A DNA stretch of 64,000 bases from Mitsuokella sp. oral taxon 131 str. W9106 (GCF_000469545.1 NZ_KI273060.1:51586-115585); one strand, 5' to 3'; counted from the first letter of the stretch, positions 24,534 through 33,701 are shown. The notes: a model not told the origin generated them from the sequence alone. Made by a program: numbers and translations.

Positions 24534-25999
24534 TTGGAAGCCCCCCTCAGCTTTGCCATGAGCGCATAGGTCAGACCTGCTCCAAGCGTGCCGAAGACAT
24601 AGGCATTGTTGAAGAGAGACGCAAGCGCAGGGACGAAACGCCCCATGAAGATGAGCGCGGTGAAGATGGCTACGATGAGAAGCGCCCGTACATTCCAGCC
24701 CCGTGTGTAGAAATATTTCCCTTGCCCCTCGATGTAGGCGTCCACGATGTGGATCTCCGTATGGTACTCCACAAGGTAGGCTGCGATGTAGATGCCGGAG
24801 ATCGGACCGATCAGAGCGCCGAGAAACTGCGTCACGTCAAAGATCAGATGGTAGGCGCTGGAAAGAGAGTTCCATGGCTGCGCAAAGAGCGCGAGAAATG
24901 CAACGAGGATCGCCACCTGACGATAGCTGAGGCGCCCCTTGAGGTAGGATGCCACGATGTTTACAGGCGGGATCAAGTTGCCCGCGACGTTCGTCGTCAG
25001 TATGGCCATGATGATGAAGACAGAGAAAATAAGGCGGATCGCCATGCTGTCGAAATTGCCGATGAGCACGGCAGGCTCCCAAATCTCCTTGCCGAATGCG
25101 AGCCATGCACCGGCTGTGCCGCAGATGCCGACGAAGGCGATATAGCCCGTCATGAGCGGCGCGCTGATGATCTGGCCGAGGATCTGTGCCCGTTGGTTGA
25201 CGCAGCTGCGCGTGAAGTCCGGCATGGAGAGCGCAATGCCGCCGTCAAACGCGATCATTGCGGAGAGCGCCGGCCAAAAGAGCGTCCAGAAGTCTATGCC
25301 TTCCTGCGGTTGGAGAACCTGCGCGCTGAGGAGCGCGTCAAGGCTCCATCCTGCGGTGCTGAACCCCCAAATGATGACGATGAGACTCATCAGGATCAGC
25401 GCAGGTGCGGAAACGCCTTCGAGGATCTTGACCGCCTTGTTGCCATAGGCCGCGATGTAGACATTGATCGCCCAAAAGATCAAAAAGGAGATGAAGAAGC
25501 CCGTGAATCCGAGCTCCTCCCAGCCCGGAAAGATCGTCTGGATGATGATGTTCACCGCCTGTCCGCCGATCCAAGCCTGCACACCAAACCAGAAGACGCC
25601 AAGGATGCCGCGGATCAGTGCAGGGATGAAAAGCCCTTTCTCCCCGAAGATGATCTTGCCCAACATGGCGTAGTTCATGCCGTACTTCACACCGTAGTGC
25701 CCGATGATCATCGCGACTGCCATGACCAACGTGTGCCCGATGACAATCGTGATGAGCGCTTGGTACCATGTCATGCCTGCGACCAATAGCCCACTCGCGA
25801 CCTGGTAAACCGCGATCGACACCATGATGCCGATCCACAGGTTCGCCATGTCCTTTGTGTGCCAGTCGCGTTTCTCGCGCGGTATGGGCCGAGTCGCCGG
25901 ACTATAGAAATTCTTGTGATTCCCAATGGCCTTTACGCCCGCCTCGGTCAGACTGACCATGCCATCCTTCTCCACTTGATACGCTGACTGCTTCTGCAT
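24530..25999 (-). CDS. NCS1 family transporter (hydantoin/allantoin/nucleobase type)
   Basis: A 489-residue membrane protein with about 12 helices from residue 52 onward. The NCS1 substrate-site motif WFGVQAWIGG is at 137-146 (the Trp and Gln that stack on the substrate ring in Mhp1), and SMPDFTR is the conserved helix-8 region motif. NCS1 carriers import hydantoins, allantoin, uracil, cytosine or purines with Na or H. The overlap with the hydantoinase gene makes a cyclic ureide the likely cargo. I chose ATG 25999 because AGGAGGG lies seven bases upstream; the frame opens six codons earlier at a non-ATG codon. Confidence 0.88.
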   Translation of the reverse strand: MQKQSAYQVEKDGMVSLTEAGVKAIGNHKNFYSPATRPIPREKRDWHTKDMANLWIGIMVSIAVYQVASGLLVAGMTWYQALITIVIGHTLVMAVAMIIGHYGVKYGMNYAMLGKIIFGEKGLFIPALIRGILGVFWFGVQAWIGGQAVNIIIQTIFPGWEELGFTGFFISFLIFWAINVYIAAYGNKAVKILEGVSAPALILMSLIVIIWGFSTAGWSLDALLSAQVLQPQEGIDFWTLFWPALSAMIAFDGGIALSMPDFTRSCVNQRAQILGQIISAPLMTGYIAFVGICGTAGAWLAFGKEIWEPAVLIGNFDSMAIRLIFSVFIIMAILTTNVAGNLIPPVNIVASYLKGRLSYRQVAILVAFLALFAQPWNSLSSAYHLIFDVTQFLGALIGPISGIYIAAYLVEYHTEIHIVDAYIEGQGKYFYTRGWNVRALLIVAIFTALIFMGRFVPALASLFNNAYVFGTLGAGLTYALMAKLRGASK

Positions 26000-26024
26000 C
26001 GTTATCCCTCCTAACAAGGGGAGT

Positions 26025-26061
26025 GGGAAGCCCCTATACAGTATGGAGGCGGCGACTTCCC
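26025..26061. repeat. 37-base intercistronic hairpin (pair of the one at 23065-23101)
   Basis: GGGAAG at 26025-26030 pairs with CTTCCC at 26056-26061, with GC-rich inner segments. It lies in the 120-base gap between the sodium:solute symporter and NCS1 genes, about 15 bases before the NCS1 ribosome site. Both hairpins begin GGGAAGCC on the plus strand, end CTTCCC and are exactly 37 bases long. No T-run follows here, so processing or translation control is likelier than termination. Confidence 0.55.
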
Positions 26062-26119
26062 CTCCATTTTTTCGATAAAAGAATTTTTCCTGCTGAAGAC
26101 CAAAGTTTTACCTTACGTT

Positions 26120-27580
26120 TCACGATTCGTGCGTGTCCGGCGTAAGCTCGGTCGTATACTCTTTGGGCGGTATGAGCTTCGAGAAGGCAAGGAACGCGAT
26201 GAGCGCTGCAAGCAGACCGGGCAGGATAGGCTGCCCAACATGGAGCCCGAAGATCGTGCCGTGCGAGATGTGTTCGATGTAGACGACGACGAAGGTGCCG
26301 ACGACGAGCGAGGCGAGTGTCCCGGCCTCAGATGCGCCCTTCCAGTAAAGTCCGATGACATAGGGGAAGAACGAGCCAGCAGCACGCAGCGTGAACGAAA
26401 ACATGAGGATCGTGATGATACTCGACGTGTTGAAGAGGGCAATGAGAAGGGAGAGAAGCCCGGAGAGTACCATAACGATGCGTGCAACGCGCATAACCGT
26501 GATATCACTTGCGTTCCTATTGATGTACTCACGGTAAATATCGTTGGCAAAGATGGAGCCCGCTCCCAAAAGATCCGAGCTCGCGCTGCTCATCGTCGCC
26601 GAGATGACTCCGGCAAAGAGCACACCGCAGATGAGTGGCGGCATGGCATGAACAGCGAGAACAGGCAGTGCATAACGTGAGCCGACATCCGCGAACTGGG
26701 CAGGGTCGAATATGCCCATGTGAATGAGCGCAAGGACGGTGACACCGAGGATGGCGGGGATGAACCCGTAGACAAAATTGATGATGGCCGCGAGGATGGA
26801 ACCCTGTTGTGCGGCCTTGCCGTCACGTGCCGCATAGTAGCGCGAGACGGCTTCCTGTCCAACGGTAAAGGTCGCAATATACATGATGGTCAACGCGAGG
26901 ACATCCAAAACGCTGTAGCCGGAGAAAAGGCTGAGCGACTCTGCCGGCACATGCGCTTTGATATTGGTCCAGCCGCCCGCCAGATCAAATGCATAGGGAA
27001 TGGCGACAGCCATACCGAAGACAATGAAGAAGACCTGAACAAAATCCGTCAATGTGACACTCCAAAGGCCGCCCATGACTGAATAAATTGTAACGATGCA
27101 GCAAATTGCGATAACCGCTGCGTCGAAACTGATGCCAAGCATCGTCGAAAGAATGACGGAAGAGGCGATCATTTGCCCGGCGGTCAGACCGACGAGTGGC
27201 AGGAATATGATGATGGCCGTGATGAACCCGGGAATCTTGCCGTAGCGACGGCGAAAATATTCGGGTACCGTCTTGACCATCGTGGCGCGGAAGCGTGGCG
27301 CGATGAAGGTGAGGATGACGAAAGCGAAGCCCATTGCAATGACGTACCAAGCCGAACTAAGCCCGTGGTTGCCCATGCCCTGTTGGACGACGCCCAGTGA
27401 ACTGCCGCCGCCGATCTCCGTCGCGGCGAGAGTGCCGGCCATCAGGATAGGACCGAGCCTGCGCCCCGCAACCATGAAATCGCTGTTGCTTTCGATGCGG
27501 TTCTTTGCGTACCAGCCAATGAAGAGCATGATGGCCATGTAACCTAGAACGACCGCAATGACAATCCAGGATACTTGCAT
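26120..27580 (-). CDS. Sodium:solute symporter (SSS family)
   Basis: A 486-residue integral membrane protein with about 13 helices. SSS features are SDFMVAGRRLGPILMAGTLAATEIGGGSS in helix 1-2 (sodium-site region), KTVPEYFRRRYG after helix 3, and GVLFAGVISATMSSASSDLLGAGSI for the conserved helix 8 Ser/Thr sodium ligands. The family imports proline, pantothenate, nucleosides, sugars, urea/allantoin-type solutes and others. In this operon it should bring in the pathway substrate or an intermediate such as a carbamoyl amino acid. AGGAGGG precedes ATG 27580. A second importer beside NCS1 suggests that two related substrates are used. Confidence 0.9.
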   Translation of the reverse strand: MQVSWIVIAVVLGYMAIMLFIGWYAKNRIESNSDFMVAGRRLGPILMAGTLAATEIGGGSSLGVVQQGMGNHGLSSAWYVIAMGFAFVILTFIAPRFRATMVKTVPEYFRRRYGKIPGFITAIIIFLPLVGLTAGQMIASSVILSTMLGISFDAAVIAICCIVTIYSVMGGLWSVTLTDFVQVFFIVFGMAVAIPYAFDLAGGWTNIKAHVPAESLSLFSGYSVLDVLALTIMYIATFTVGQEAVSRYYAARDGKAAQQGSILAAIINFVYGFIPAILGVTVLALIHMGIFDPAQFADVGSRYALPVLAVHAMPPLICGVLFAGVISATMSSASSDLLGAGSIFANDIYREYINRNASDITVMRVARIVMVLSGLLSLLIALFNTSSIITILMFSFTLRAAGSFFPYVIGLYWKGASEAGTLASLVVGTFVVVYIEHISHGTIFGLHVGQPILPGLLAALIAFLAFSKLIPPKEYTTELTPDTHES

Positions 27581-27622
27581 GGGGATCCCTCCTAACGATA
27601 GGAAATGATGACCAATCCGTGT

Positions 27623-28588
27623 TCATGCGTGGATCTTTGTGCCGGTCTTGCCGAGCACGCTGTCTCTGGCTTTTTCGAGCAGTGTGATGAGGGCTGTGCG
27701 CCCCGGTGCGGACTCGGCAAAGCGGATGGACGCCTCGACCTTCGGCAGCATGGAGCCGGGGGCAAACTGCCCCTCGGCGATATAGCGGCGCGCCTCCTTT
27801 GGCGTCAGCTCATCCAGCCACTTCTCGTCCGGTTTCCGATAGTGGATCGCAACTTTCTCGACCGCCGTAAGGATAATCAGGTAGTCGGCTTCCAAATTTT
27901 CCGCAATGAGCTCACTGCCGAAATCCTTGTCAATGACGGCGCTCGCGCCCTTCAAGTGATTGCCGTTTCGCATGACGGGGATGCCGCCACCGCCGCAGGC
28001 AACGACGATCTGTCCCGCTTCGACAAGGGCGCGAATGGCACCGATCTCGATGATCTCGCGCGGCATTGGGGATGCGACGACGCGGCGGTAGCCGCGCCCC
28101 GCGTCTTCCTTCATGATATAGCCGTAATGTGTTTCGGCGAATGCGGCCTGCTCTTTCGTCATGAAATGCCCGATCGGCTTCGTCGGATCATCGAATGCTG
28201 GATCGTCCGCATCGACGCGTGACTGCGTGATGATGGTCGCGACGGAGATGTTCGTGATACCGCGATTCAAAAGCTCCTCGCGCAGGGCGTTCTGCAGATC
28301 ATAGCCGATGTACGCCTGACTCATGGCAACGCAGACTGAGAGCGGCGTGTTCGGCTGCGCAGGATTTTCGCGCGAGAGCGCCGCCATGGCATTGTTGATC
28401 ATGCCGACCTGCGGGCCGTTGCCGTGCGTAACGACGACCTCGCAGCCCTCTTCAATGAGATCCACGATCGCCTTCGACGTGATCTTGACGGCCTGTATCT
28501 GCTCCGGCAGGCTTTTGCCAAGCGCATTGCCGCCGAGTGCAAGGACAACGCGCCGTTTCTTCTTCCCGCTTTTTTCTTGCTGCTCCAT
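27623..28588 (-). CDS. arcC: Carbamate kinase
   Basis: The product has 321 residues from ATG 28588 (GAGGG seven bases upstream). It has the amino acid kinase motifs VVLALGGNALG, VVVTHGNGPQVGM, VVACGGGGIPV and the family-specific KDFGSELIAENLEADYLIILT. It transfers phosphate from carbamoyl phosphate to ADP, yielding ATP, CO2 and ammonia. In this operon it should harvest energy from the carbamoyl group split off by the YgeW-type transferase, like yqeA of E. coli. It follows the transferase gene after ten bases. Confidence 0.93.
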   Translation of the reverse strand: MEQQEKSGKKKRRVVLALGGNALGKSLPEQIQAVKITSKAIVDLIEEGCEVVVTHGNGPQVGMINNAMAALSRENPAQPNTPLSVCVAMSQAYIGYDLQNALREELLNRGITNISVATIITQSRVDADDPAFDDPTKPIGHFMTKEQAAFAETHYGYIMKEDAGRGYRRVVASPMPREIIEIGAIRALVEAGQIVVACGGGGIPVMRNGNHLKGASAVIDKDFGSELIAENLEADYLIILTAVEKVAIHYRKPDEKWLDELTPKEARRYIAEGQFAPGSMLPKVEASIRFAESAPGRTALITLLEKARDSVLGKTGTKIHA

Positions 28589-28598
28589 GCTACTGCCC

Positions 28599-29795
28599 TC
28601 AGTAGATCTTGCGAGGCAGGGCACGGGACTTCATCGCGCGGAGCGCCGCCGCGGGATCTTTTGCCTTCGCGAGCAGGATCATGGCGGCGATGACATAAGG
28701 CTTGTAACTCGCTTCCTTATAGAGAGGATCGCGATAGCGGTCGAATACGGACGCCTCGACTTCGCCCTGTGTGCAGCTGACTTCATTGATGTCAGCCGGC
28801 AGGCAGTGCAGATAAAGTGCCTTCCCCCCCTCCGTACGCCGCATTCTCTCCTCGGTGCAGCACCAATCCTTGTGCTGTGCATTCTGTGCAAGGAGTTCCT
28901 TTTCAAGCGCAATGATACCCGCCTCGTCGCCGTCCGCATAGAGCTTCGTGCGCGTTTCCATCGCGGCGAATGGCGCCCAGCTCTTCGGGTAGACGATGGC
29001 GGCATCCGCAAAAGCGTCGTCCATATCGTGCGTCACACGGAACGAACCGCCGCCTTTCTGCACGTTTTCCTTCGCCACATGCAGCACATCGGGCATGACT
29101 TCATAGCCATCCGGATGTGCGAGCACGACATCCATGCCGAGCCGCGTGAACAGCCCGATTACGCCCTGCGGCACCGAGAGCGGCTTGCCGTAGGAGGGCG
29201 AGTAGGCCCACGTCATGGCAATCTTCTTGCCGCGCAGCTGCTCCATGCCGCCGAATGTGTGGATGATGTGCGCTGCGTCCGCCATGGCCTGCGTCGGGTG
29301 GTCGATGTCACACTGCAGGTTCACAATGGTCGGACGCTGTTCGAGAATGCCGTCATTGTGCCCTTGCTCAATCGCTTGTGCGACTTCGAGCTGATAGGTA
29401 TGCCCCTTGCCGATGTACATATCGTCGCGGATGCCGATCACGTCTGCCATGAACGAGACCATGTTCGCCGTCTCACGCACCGTTTCGCCGTGTGCAATCT
29501 GGCTCTTCTTCTCGTCGAGATCCTGCACGGAAAGCCCGAGGAAGTTGCACGCCGAGGCAAAGGAGAAGCGCGTGCGGGTGGAATTGTCGCGGAAGATGGA
29601 GATCCCAAGACCGCTGCCGAAGAGCCGCGCTGAGATGTTTTCCTCGCGCAGGGCGCGGAGTGCGTCCGCTGCCGCCCAGACAGCCTTCAGTTCATCATCC
29701 GTCTTGTCCCACGTCAGCAGGAAATCCTGCCCGAACATAGCCTGTGTCCTGAGCCCTTCCAACTGCCGGAGGCTCGTCTCAAAATCTGCTTTCAT
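28599..29795 (-). CDS. ygeW: YgeW-type knotted carbamoyltransferase
   Basis: The product has 398 residues from ATG 29795 (AGGAGC eight bases upstream). It is an aspartate/ornithine carbamoyltransferase-fold enzyme with the carbamoyl-phosphate loop FRDNSTRTR (68-76), NLQCDIDHPTQAMAD (159-173) and the late HCLPADINEV. YgeW and its relatives have the deep C-terminal knot of this group, and their second substrate is still uncertain. Paired with carbamate kinase it should work in the phosphorolytic direction, transferring the carbamoyl group from a ureido acid to phosphate. The position between ygeY and carbamate kinase matches the E. coli arrangement. Confidence 0.9.
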   Translation of the reverse strand: MKADFETSLRQLEGLRTQAMFGQDFLLTWDKTDDELKAVWAAADALRALREENISARLFGSGLGISIFRDNSTRTRFSFASACNFLGLSVQDLDEKKSQIAHGETVRETANMVSFMADVIGIRDDMYIGKGHTYQLEVAQAIEQGHNDGILEQRPTIVNLQCDIDHPTQAMADAAHIIHTFGGMEQLRGKKIAMTWAYSPSYGKPLSVPQGVIGLFTRLGMDVVLAHPDGYEVMPDVLHVAKENVQKGGGSFRVTHDMDDAFADAAIVYPKSWAPFAAMETRTKLYADGDEAGIIALEKELLAQNAQHKDWCCTEERMRRTEGGKALYLHCLPADINEVSCTQGEVEASVFDRYRDPLYKEASYKPYVIAAMILLAKAKDPAAALRAMKSRALPRKIY

Positions 29796-29828
29796 GATGA
29801 ATGCTCCTTTCCAATCCGATGTCCGCAA

Positions 29829-31145
29829 TCAATCCGCAACGTAGATGCTCGGCAGCGTCGCGTAAACGGCGGCGCAGGTGACGAGATCCTGCTTCCAATT
29901 CCGCTCGTTTGGTGCATGTGCCTGCGCCTCTGCTCCCGGTCCGAATCCGATGACGGGAATGCCGTTGCGCCCCATGATGGTGACGCCGTTCGTCGAGAAC
30001 GTCCACTTGTCGATGAGAGGCCGCCCCTCGCGTGAGGCGATGGTCTCAGGGGAACCGATGCGTTTCTCGCCAAAGAGATTTTGGTATGCCGTTTCGATGG
30101 ATCGCGTGACCTTATGATCCTTCGGTATGACCCAGGTCGGGAAATAGCACTCGATGGGGTACGTGAGCCCCGTATAGCTTGGGCGTGCATATTCGTACAT
30201 GCTGACCTTGATGTCCTTGCCGTACTTCTTGACATGTGGCAGGGCGCGTATCTCCTCGAGGCATCCCTCCCATGTCTCGCCTGCCGTCATCCGGCGGTCG
30301 AGCGAGACTGCACAGGAATCCGCGACCGCACAGCGGCTTGGCGATGTGAAGAAGATCTCCGAGCAGGTAATTGTGCCGCGTCCGAGAAAATTTGCCTCCT
30401 CATATTCGGGGTTGTGCTCTTTGTGCAGCATTTTGGAGAGCCCTTGGATTTCTGGGTCGTCGGCGGGATTTTCGTTCAGTGCGCGGATGTCCCGGAGGAT
30501 GTCGGCCATCTTGTAGATGGCATTGTCGCCGCGCTCGGGTGCACTGCCGTGGCAGGAGACGCCCTGTGCCTCGACGCGGATCTCCATACGGCCCCGCTGA
30601 CCGCGGTAGATGCCGCCGTCCGTCGGCTCCGTCGACACGACAAAGGCGGGGCGTACCTTATCCTCTTGGATGATGTACTGCCAGCAGAGGCCGTCACAGT
30701 CCTCCTCCTGCACCGTCCCCGTGACGAGCACGGTATACTTGTCCGAGAGCAGTCCGAGATCCTTCATGATGCGCGCGCCGTAGACCGCCGAGACGACCCC
30801 GCCCAGCTGATCGGACGTACCCCGCCCGCCGATCTCCGTCGCCGATTCGAAGCCATCGTAGGGATCGAACTCCCAGTTCGCGCGATTGCCGATGCCGACG
30901 GTGTCGATGTGCCCGTCGAAGGCGATCTGTGTCGTGCCGTGCCCCATGTAGCCGAGCACGTTCCCCATCGGATCGATCTCCACCTTGTCGAAGTCAAGCG
31001 CGCGCATCTCCTGCGCGATCCGGTCGGCGTGCGCCTTCTCCCCGCTGCTCTCACCGGGAGAACGCACGATGTCCCGCAGAAACTTCGTCATCTGCGCCTC
31101 GTACCCCTGTGCCGCTTCCTTGATGCGTTCATAGTTCAAAGCCAT
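29829..31145 (-). CDS. ygeY: YgeY-type M20 family metallohydrolase
   Basis: A 438-residue M20 peptidase-fold protein. Metal and catalytic residues are present: H79 and D81 (AFDGHIDT), D112 (GTSDQLGG), the E147-E148 pair (TVQEEDCDG), E173 in STEPTDGG and a late His near [12 protein letters not shown]. YgeY proteins are annotated as selenium metabolism hydrolases and the substrate is debated. In this cluster, cleavage of an amide, carbamoyl or dipeptide-like intermediate is the reasonable guess. The gene lies 33 bases upstream of ygeW and 48 bases after ygeX in transcription order. Confidence 0.88.
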   Translation of the reverse strand: MALNYERIKEAAQGYEAQMTKFLRDIVRSPGESSGEKAHADRIAQEMRALDFDKVEIDPMGNVLGYMGHGTTQIAFDGHIDTVGIGNRANWEFDPYDGFESATEIGGRGTSDQLGGVVSAVYGARIMKDLGLLSDKYTVLVTGTVQEEDCDGLCWQYIIQEDKVRPAFVVSTEPTDGGIYRGQRGRMEIRVEAQGVSCHGSAPERGDNAIYKMADILRDIRALNENPADDPEIQGLSKMLHKEHNPEYEEANFLGRGTITCSEIFFTSPSRCAVADSCAVSLDRRMTAGETWEGCLEEIRALPHVKKYGKDIKVSMYEYARPSYTGLTYPIECYFPTWVIPKDHKVTRSIETAYQNLFGEKRIGSPETIASREGRPLIDKWTFSTNGVTIMGRNGIPVIGFGPGAEAQAHAPNERNWKQDLVTCAAVYATLPSIYVAD

Positions 31146-31193
31146 GTTATCCTACGCCCTTTCAAAAATGATAAAGCTCTAAAGCCGCATGCA

Positions 31194-32399
31194 TTAAAAC
31201 TGTCCCTTCCAAACGATTTCGCGGTAACGCGCGGGATCGGTATCGCCCTCCGTTGAGAAGACGAGCACACGCGAATCTCTGTCAAGACCGAGCAATGCGC
31301 GCGGCTCCTCGCAGATGTCATCCGTCATCAGAGCCATGAGTGCGGCGAATGAGGCCGCGCCTGATTCACCCGAGGTGATGGGGGGATCTCCCTTGATCGG
31401 TGCGGCGAGCATCCGCATCCCGTCTGCCGCCACATCGTCGGAGATGGCAACGAAGAGTTTCACATGGTTCTTTAGGATGTCCCATGAGATGGTGTTTGGC
31501 TCGCCGCAGGCAAGACCTGCCATGATGGTCTCCATGGCACCGCCAACCGTGCGTATTTTCCCGTCTCCTGCGAGCGCACCCTCGTAGAGGCAATCCGCCG
31601 CCTTTGCCTCTACGACAACGAACGTCGGCGGATTGTCACTCCAAAGATTCGCGTAGAAGCCGATCACTGCGCCTGCAAGCGAGCCGACACCGGCCTGTAC
31701 AAAGACATGCGTCGGCCGCCCGGCACCCTGCGCCTTGAGCTGCTCTGCGGCCTCCAGCGCCATTGTTCCGTACCCCTGCATGATCCAGCCGGGGATGTCC
31801 TCGTAGCCGTCCCAAGACGTGTCCTGCACAATGACGCCACGCGGCGTCGCAGCAGCCTCCTTTGCGGCCTGCCGAACGCAGTCATCGTAATTGAGATCCA
31901 GAATATCGACCTTTGCCCCGAGCTTTTGGATGTTCTCGAGGCGCGTCTGCGTCGTCCCCTTCGGCATGTGGACAACGGCGTTTTGTCCGAGCTCCCGCGC
32001 CGCCCATGCGACGCCTCGGCCGTGGTTGCCGTCCGTCGCCGTGAAGAACGTCGCTGTGCCGAACGCCTCGCGCAGCTTCTTTGAGGTGAGCACATGGTAA
32101 GGCAGATCCGCGATATCCCGGCCCGTTTCCTGCGCGATGTACTGCGCCATTGCATAGGACCCGCCGAGCACCTTGAATGCGTTGAGTCCGAAGCGATAGG
32201 ACTCATCCTTGACGAAGACATCGCTGAGCCCGAGATACGCCGCCATCTTTGGGAGCCTCGTCAGAGGTGTTGGCCCATACTGAGGGAAACTTTCGTGGAA
32301 CGTCCGTGCGTGCCGCACCTCATCGAGGGAGAGCAGCGACAGAAACGCATCCTCGGTCTTGGGCATCCGATTCCGTGCCCATACAAAACGCCCGTCCAT
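31194..32399 (-). CDS. dpaL: 2,3-diaminopropionate ammonia-lyase (YgeX/DpaL)
   Basis: A 401-residue fold type II pyridoxal-phosphate enzyme. The Schiff-base Lys is K76 in YRFGLNAFKVLGG, ATDGNHGRGVAWAA binds the substrate carboxylate, and AGVGSLAGAVIGF is the phosphate loop. Diaminopropionate ammonia-lyase splits 2,3-diaminopropionate to pyruvate and two ammonia. It is the first gene of the operon, behind a strong promoter with AGGAGG before ATG 32399. As in E. coli it should take the final carbon skeleton of the ureide pathway to pyruvate. Confidence 0.92.
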   Translation of the reverse strand: MDGRFVWARNRMPKTEDAFLSLLSLDEVRHARTFHESFPQYGPTPLTRLPKMAAYLGLSDVFVKDESYRFGLNAFKVLGGSYAMAQYIAQETGRDIADLPYHVLTSKKLREAFGTATFFTATDGNHGRGVAWAARELGQNAVVHMPKGTTQTRLENIQKLGAKVDILDLNYDDCVRQAAKEAAATPRGVIVQDTSWDGYEDIPGWIMQGYGTMALEAAEQLKAQGAGRPTHVFVQAGVGSLAGAVIGFYANLWSDNPPTFVVVEAKAADCLYEGALAGDGKIRTVGGAMETIMAGLACGEPNTISWDILKNHVKLFVAISDDVAADGMRMLAAPIKGDPPITSGESGAASFAALMALMTDDICEEPRALLGLDRDSRVLVFSTEGDTDPARYREIVWKGQF

Positions 32400-32457
32400 A
32401 TCGATATCCTCCTATACCTAAAAATATTTTTGCTAACCAAATAAATAATTTGTTTTT

Positions 32458-32486
32458 AGTATAGCGCGAAAATAATTATTTTTCAA
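32458..32486 (-). promoter_or_regulatory. Promoter of the ygeX-hyuA operon
   Basis: On the minus strand TTGAAA (32486-32481), a 17-base spacer and TATACT (32463-32458), 59 bases upstream of the ygeX start. The spacer contains the palindrome AAATAATTATTT, a possible operator. The DNA is very AT-rich compared with the genes. Confidence 0.75.
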
Positions 32487-32599
32487 GAGAAATAAGATGA
32501 ATTCTTTTGAATCACGTTGCAATCGAGGGATAGGAGGAAAGCATAGGAAGCGCTGCCCTTGGAAGAAAGGAAAAATGCATTCCCTATCGAATGCATTCG

Positions 32600-32655
32600 T
32601 ACCAATACCCCCGAAAGCCAGACGCAAAGCGTTTTGGCTTTCGGGGGTATTGGTA
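32600..32655. repeat. Long perfect hairpin between the ygeX promoter and gluQ
   Basis: Arms 32600-32620 and 32635-32655 are perfect 21-base reverse complements (core CCAATACCCCCGAAAGCCA), with a loop that itself holds ACGC-AAA-GCGT. It lies 40 bases after the gluQ stop and 114 bases before the operon promoter. There is no T-run, so it is not a classic terminator; a factor-independent end signal, a REP-like element or a boundary are options. The rest of 32487-32694 shows nothing coding. Confidence 0.75.
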
Positions 32656-32694
32656 TGGCAAAATATAGTTTTGACTTAACTCTAGAACATTTCC

Positions 32695-33639
32695 TTAAAG
32701 ATGGGACAAAATGGATGAAATCGAAATATCGGTCGGCCGAAGCCCATACCAGTCACAAGAGCGGACGAGCTCTTCCAGGCTTCGCCCACCCCGCTCTGGA
32801 ATCAGCCCGCCCGCAACCGCAAGCGCGGAAAGTATCGCTTCAGGCTTTTTTCCCGCCGCGCGCAGTTCGCGCACGGTCAGCCCTTTTTGGCGCTTGGAAA
32901 GGCGGTTTCCATCGGCATCGACGAGCATGGGGATGTGTGCATACGCGGGCGGCGTGCCGCCGAGCGTCTGGATCAGCCAAATCTGCGCAGGCGTCTGCGC
33001 GAGGAGGTCGCGGCCGCGCACGACGTGCGTGATGCCCATCTCCATATCGTCGACGGAAACGGCGAGCGGATAGGCGTACAGCCCATCGGCGCGGCGCACG
33101 CGAAAGTCGCCGACCGCGCGGGCGAGATCGACTTCCTGCGTGCCGCAGACCATATCGGCAAAGGCGATTTTTTCCGCTGGCACGTGAACGCGCCATGATG
33201 GCGTGCGCACCGCGCTTGCCGCCGCCCGCTCCTTCTCGTGCATCCGATAGCAATGCCCGTCGTAGACTGCCGTCTCGCCTGCGTGCGGCGCGCCGACGCC
33301 CATGAGCCGCGCGCGCGTGCAAAAGCAGGGGTATAGGAGTCCTTTCCCTGCGAGCCGCTCGACCGCATCTTGGTAGTGCGCGTAGCGCTCCTGCTGCGTA
33401 TACGGCGCATAGGCGCCGCCAACCTCCGGTCCCTCGTCCCATGTGAGGCCGAGCCACCTGAGATCGCGGCAAATCGCACGCTTGTACTCCGCATGGCTTC
33501 GCGCCTCATCGATGTCCTCGATGCGCAGCACGAGCTGCCCTCCCATTTGACGCACCAAGAGCCAAGCGAGAAAAGCCGTCCAGACATTGCCGAGGTGCAT
33601 GTACCCCGTCGGGCTCGGCGCAAAACGCCCGCGCATCAT
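32695..33639 (-). CDS. gluQ: Glutamyl-Q tRNA(Asp) synthetase
   Basis: A 314-residue shortened glutamyl-tRNA synthetase lacking the anticodon-binding domain. It has RFAPSPTGYMHLGN (HIGH-type motif HLGN at 15-18), a zinc site with CFC (YPCFCTRAR) and a later GHCYRM, and the LSKRQ variant of KMSKS. It attaches glutamate to the queuosine base of tRNA-Asp. The start codon overlaps the stop of a 21-codon micro-ORF (33636-33639), suggesting translational coupling. The usual neighbour dksA is absent, as expected outside Proteobacteria. Confidence 0.92.
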   Translation of the reverse strand: MMRGRFAPSPTGYMHLGNVWTAFLAWLLVRQMGGQLVLRIEDIDEARSHAEYKRAICRDLRWLGLTWDEGPEVGGAYAPYTQQERYAHYQDAVERLAGKGLLYPCFCTRARLMGVGAPHAGETAVYDGHCYRMHEKERAAASAVRTPSWRVHVPAEKIAFADMVCGTQEVDLARAVGDFRVRRADGLYAYPLAVSVDDMEMGITHVVRGRDLLAQTPAQIWLIQTLGGTPPAYAHIPMLVDADGNRLSKRQKGLTVRELRAAGKKPEAILSALAVAGGLIPERGGRSLEELVRSCDWYGLRPTDISISSILSHL

Positions 33640-33701
33640 ACGCCCTCCGTGCGAAATGCCGTACGGTCCTCGTAGGCGTAGCTGACGTCAACGCCCTTCA
33701 T
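33636..33701 (-). CDS. Micro-ORF (21 codons) coupled to gluQ
   Basis: ATG 33701 is preceded by GGAGGAGGG at ideal spacing. The frame encodes MKGVDVSYAYEDRTAFRTEG plus Val and ends in TGA overlapping the gluQ ATG. It also overlaps the stop of the preceding 36-codon frame (ATGA). The strong ribosome site is the main evidence. It may be a leader whose translation sets gluQ expression, or a genuine small protein. Confidence 0.45.
   Translation of the reverse strand: MKGVDVSYAYEDRTAFRTEGV

Noticed and set aside
32497..32679. 60-codon plus-strand frame across the long hairpin
   Set aside because: No ribosome site, and its sequence is dictated by the inverted repeat.
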